From Leptolyngbya sp. PLA1 (GTDB lineage: Bacteria > Planctomycetota > Phycisphaerae > Phycisphaerales > UBA1924): a stretch of DNA of 64,000 bases. The stretch is from positions 1-64,000 of the forward strand of contig QWIH01000012.1 of the NCBI GenBank assembly GCA_021405315.1, given 5' to 3'. This document shows positions 63,828-64,000 of the stretch, piece by piece; position 1 is the first letter of the stretch; the number at the start of each line of letters is the position of its first letter. Made by a program: the position numbers and the translations under genes. The notes beneath the pieces were generated by a model, which did not search any database, had not been told where the DNA came from, and worked only from the letters and a program-made list of their open reading frames with translations.

Positions 63828-64000
63828 GTGAGCGTGCCATCACAGCAGCAGGACCCGGCGTGGTACTTCGAGCAGAACGACACGCCCCAGGGCCCGATCC
63901 CGCAGGCGGCGCTCCCGGGTTTCATCGCCGCGGGTCGGATCTCTCCCGACACCCTTGTCTGGTCTGCCGGCATGGCGGACTGGCTCCCCGCGCGCGAAGT
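63828..64000 (+). CDS. GYF_2-domain protein (5' part only)
   Basis: A gene running off the right edge, beginning at a GTG (63828) behind AAAGGGGG. The 57 visible residues contain WYFEQNDTPQGPIPQAAL, then GRISPDTLVWSAGMADWLPA, the GYF_2 (DUF4339) signature usually found at the N-terminus of bacterial membrane proteins. What follows is beyond the window. It starts 20 bp after prfA. Confidence 0.78.
   Translation, partial: MSVPSQQQDPAWYFEQNDTPQGPIPQAALPGFIAAGRISPDTLVWSAGMADWLPARE

Overview
The window looks like a chromosomal segment of a planctomycete, most likely class Phycisphaerae. The evidence is a high-GC genome with strong G/C third positions, several secreted proteins that end in a dockerin-like calcium-loop pair, a PEP-CTERM-like exported protein, and Gram-negative envelope genes (lpxB, an OprO/P-type porin) next to peptidoglycan synthesis (murD). 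No insertion sequence, phage module or CRISPR array was seen. This is mostly housekeeping chromosome with a few accessory patches. The taxonomic call is inference from gene content.

Layout. 1-6.2 kb: edge of an ABC ATPase, gcvH, a sugar-phosphate isomerase-like gene, cmk-plsC, and convergent alaS. 6.2-15.1 kb: a small orphan gene, an EF-G-like GTPase, a large FAD/Fe-S dehydrogenase with a GNAT gene, a CDGSH protein, a MoxR ATPase, a zinc-ribbon membrane protein and a zincin. 15.2-17.5 kb: tRNA-Ser(GCU) with promoter and terminator, then a lone B12-binding-type radical SAM gene of lower GC. 17.5-23.7 kb: a DNA-damage block, SRAP protein-imuA-imuB-dnaE2, with a palindrome lying over the imuA promoter. 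23.8-30.6 kb: secreted module protein 1, an exported protein, PilZ, universal stress protein, porin and phoU. 30.6-36.1 kb: mfd, an MFS transporter, tdk. 36.2-41.2 kb: a secreted subtilase carrying the same C-terminal module, sthA, a PEP-CTERM-like protein with a papain-like triad, a DinB-fold protein. 41.3-56.9 kb: icd, lpxB, three uncharacterised genes, an ABC-F ATPase, a methyltransferase, panB, an HtrA protease, a YdjY-type lipoprotein with murD, priA and carA. 57.0-61.7 kb: two tandem secreted paralogues with long leaders and near-identical 3' ends. 61.7-64 kb: ctaB, prfA and the start of a GYF_2-domain protein.

How the parts connect. The most coherent specialised unit is the SOS-type mutasome (ImuA, ImuB, DnaE2) with an adjacent abasic-site-binding SRAP protein. 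The most unusual recurring theme is a gap-free 60-residue C-terminal module (Cys-Asp at its start, Cys-Pro-stop at its end) shared by four exported proteins, one a protease. Three of the four genes have a TTGC-N16-TAGACT promoter and the tandem pair shares a leader element. A second window-wide theme is a TAnnnT -10-like hexamer placed 5-10 nt before many start codons that lack a Shine-Dalgarno sequence, suggesting many leaderless mRNAs, while exported and stress genes have clear GGAGG-type sites.
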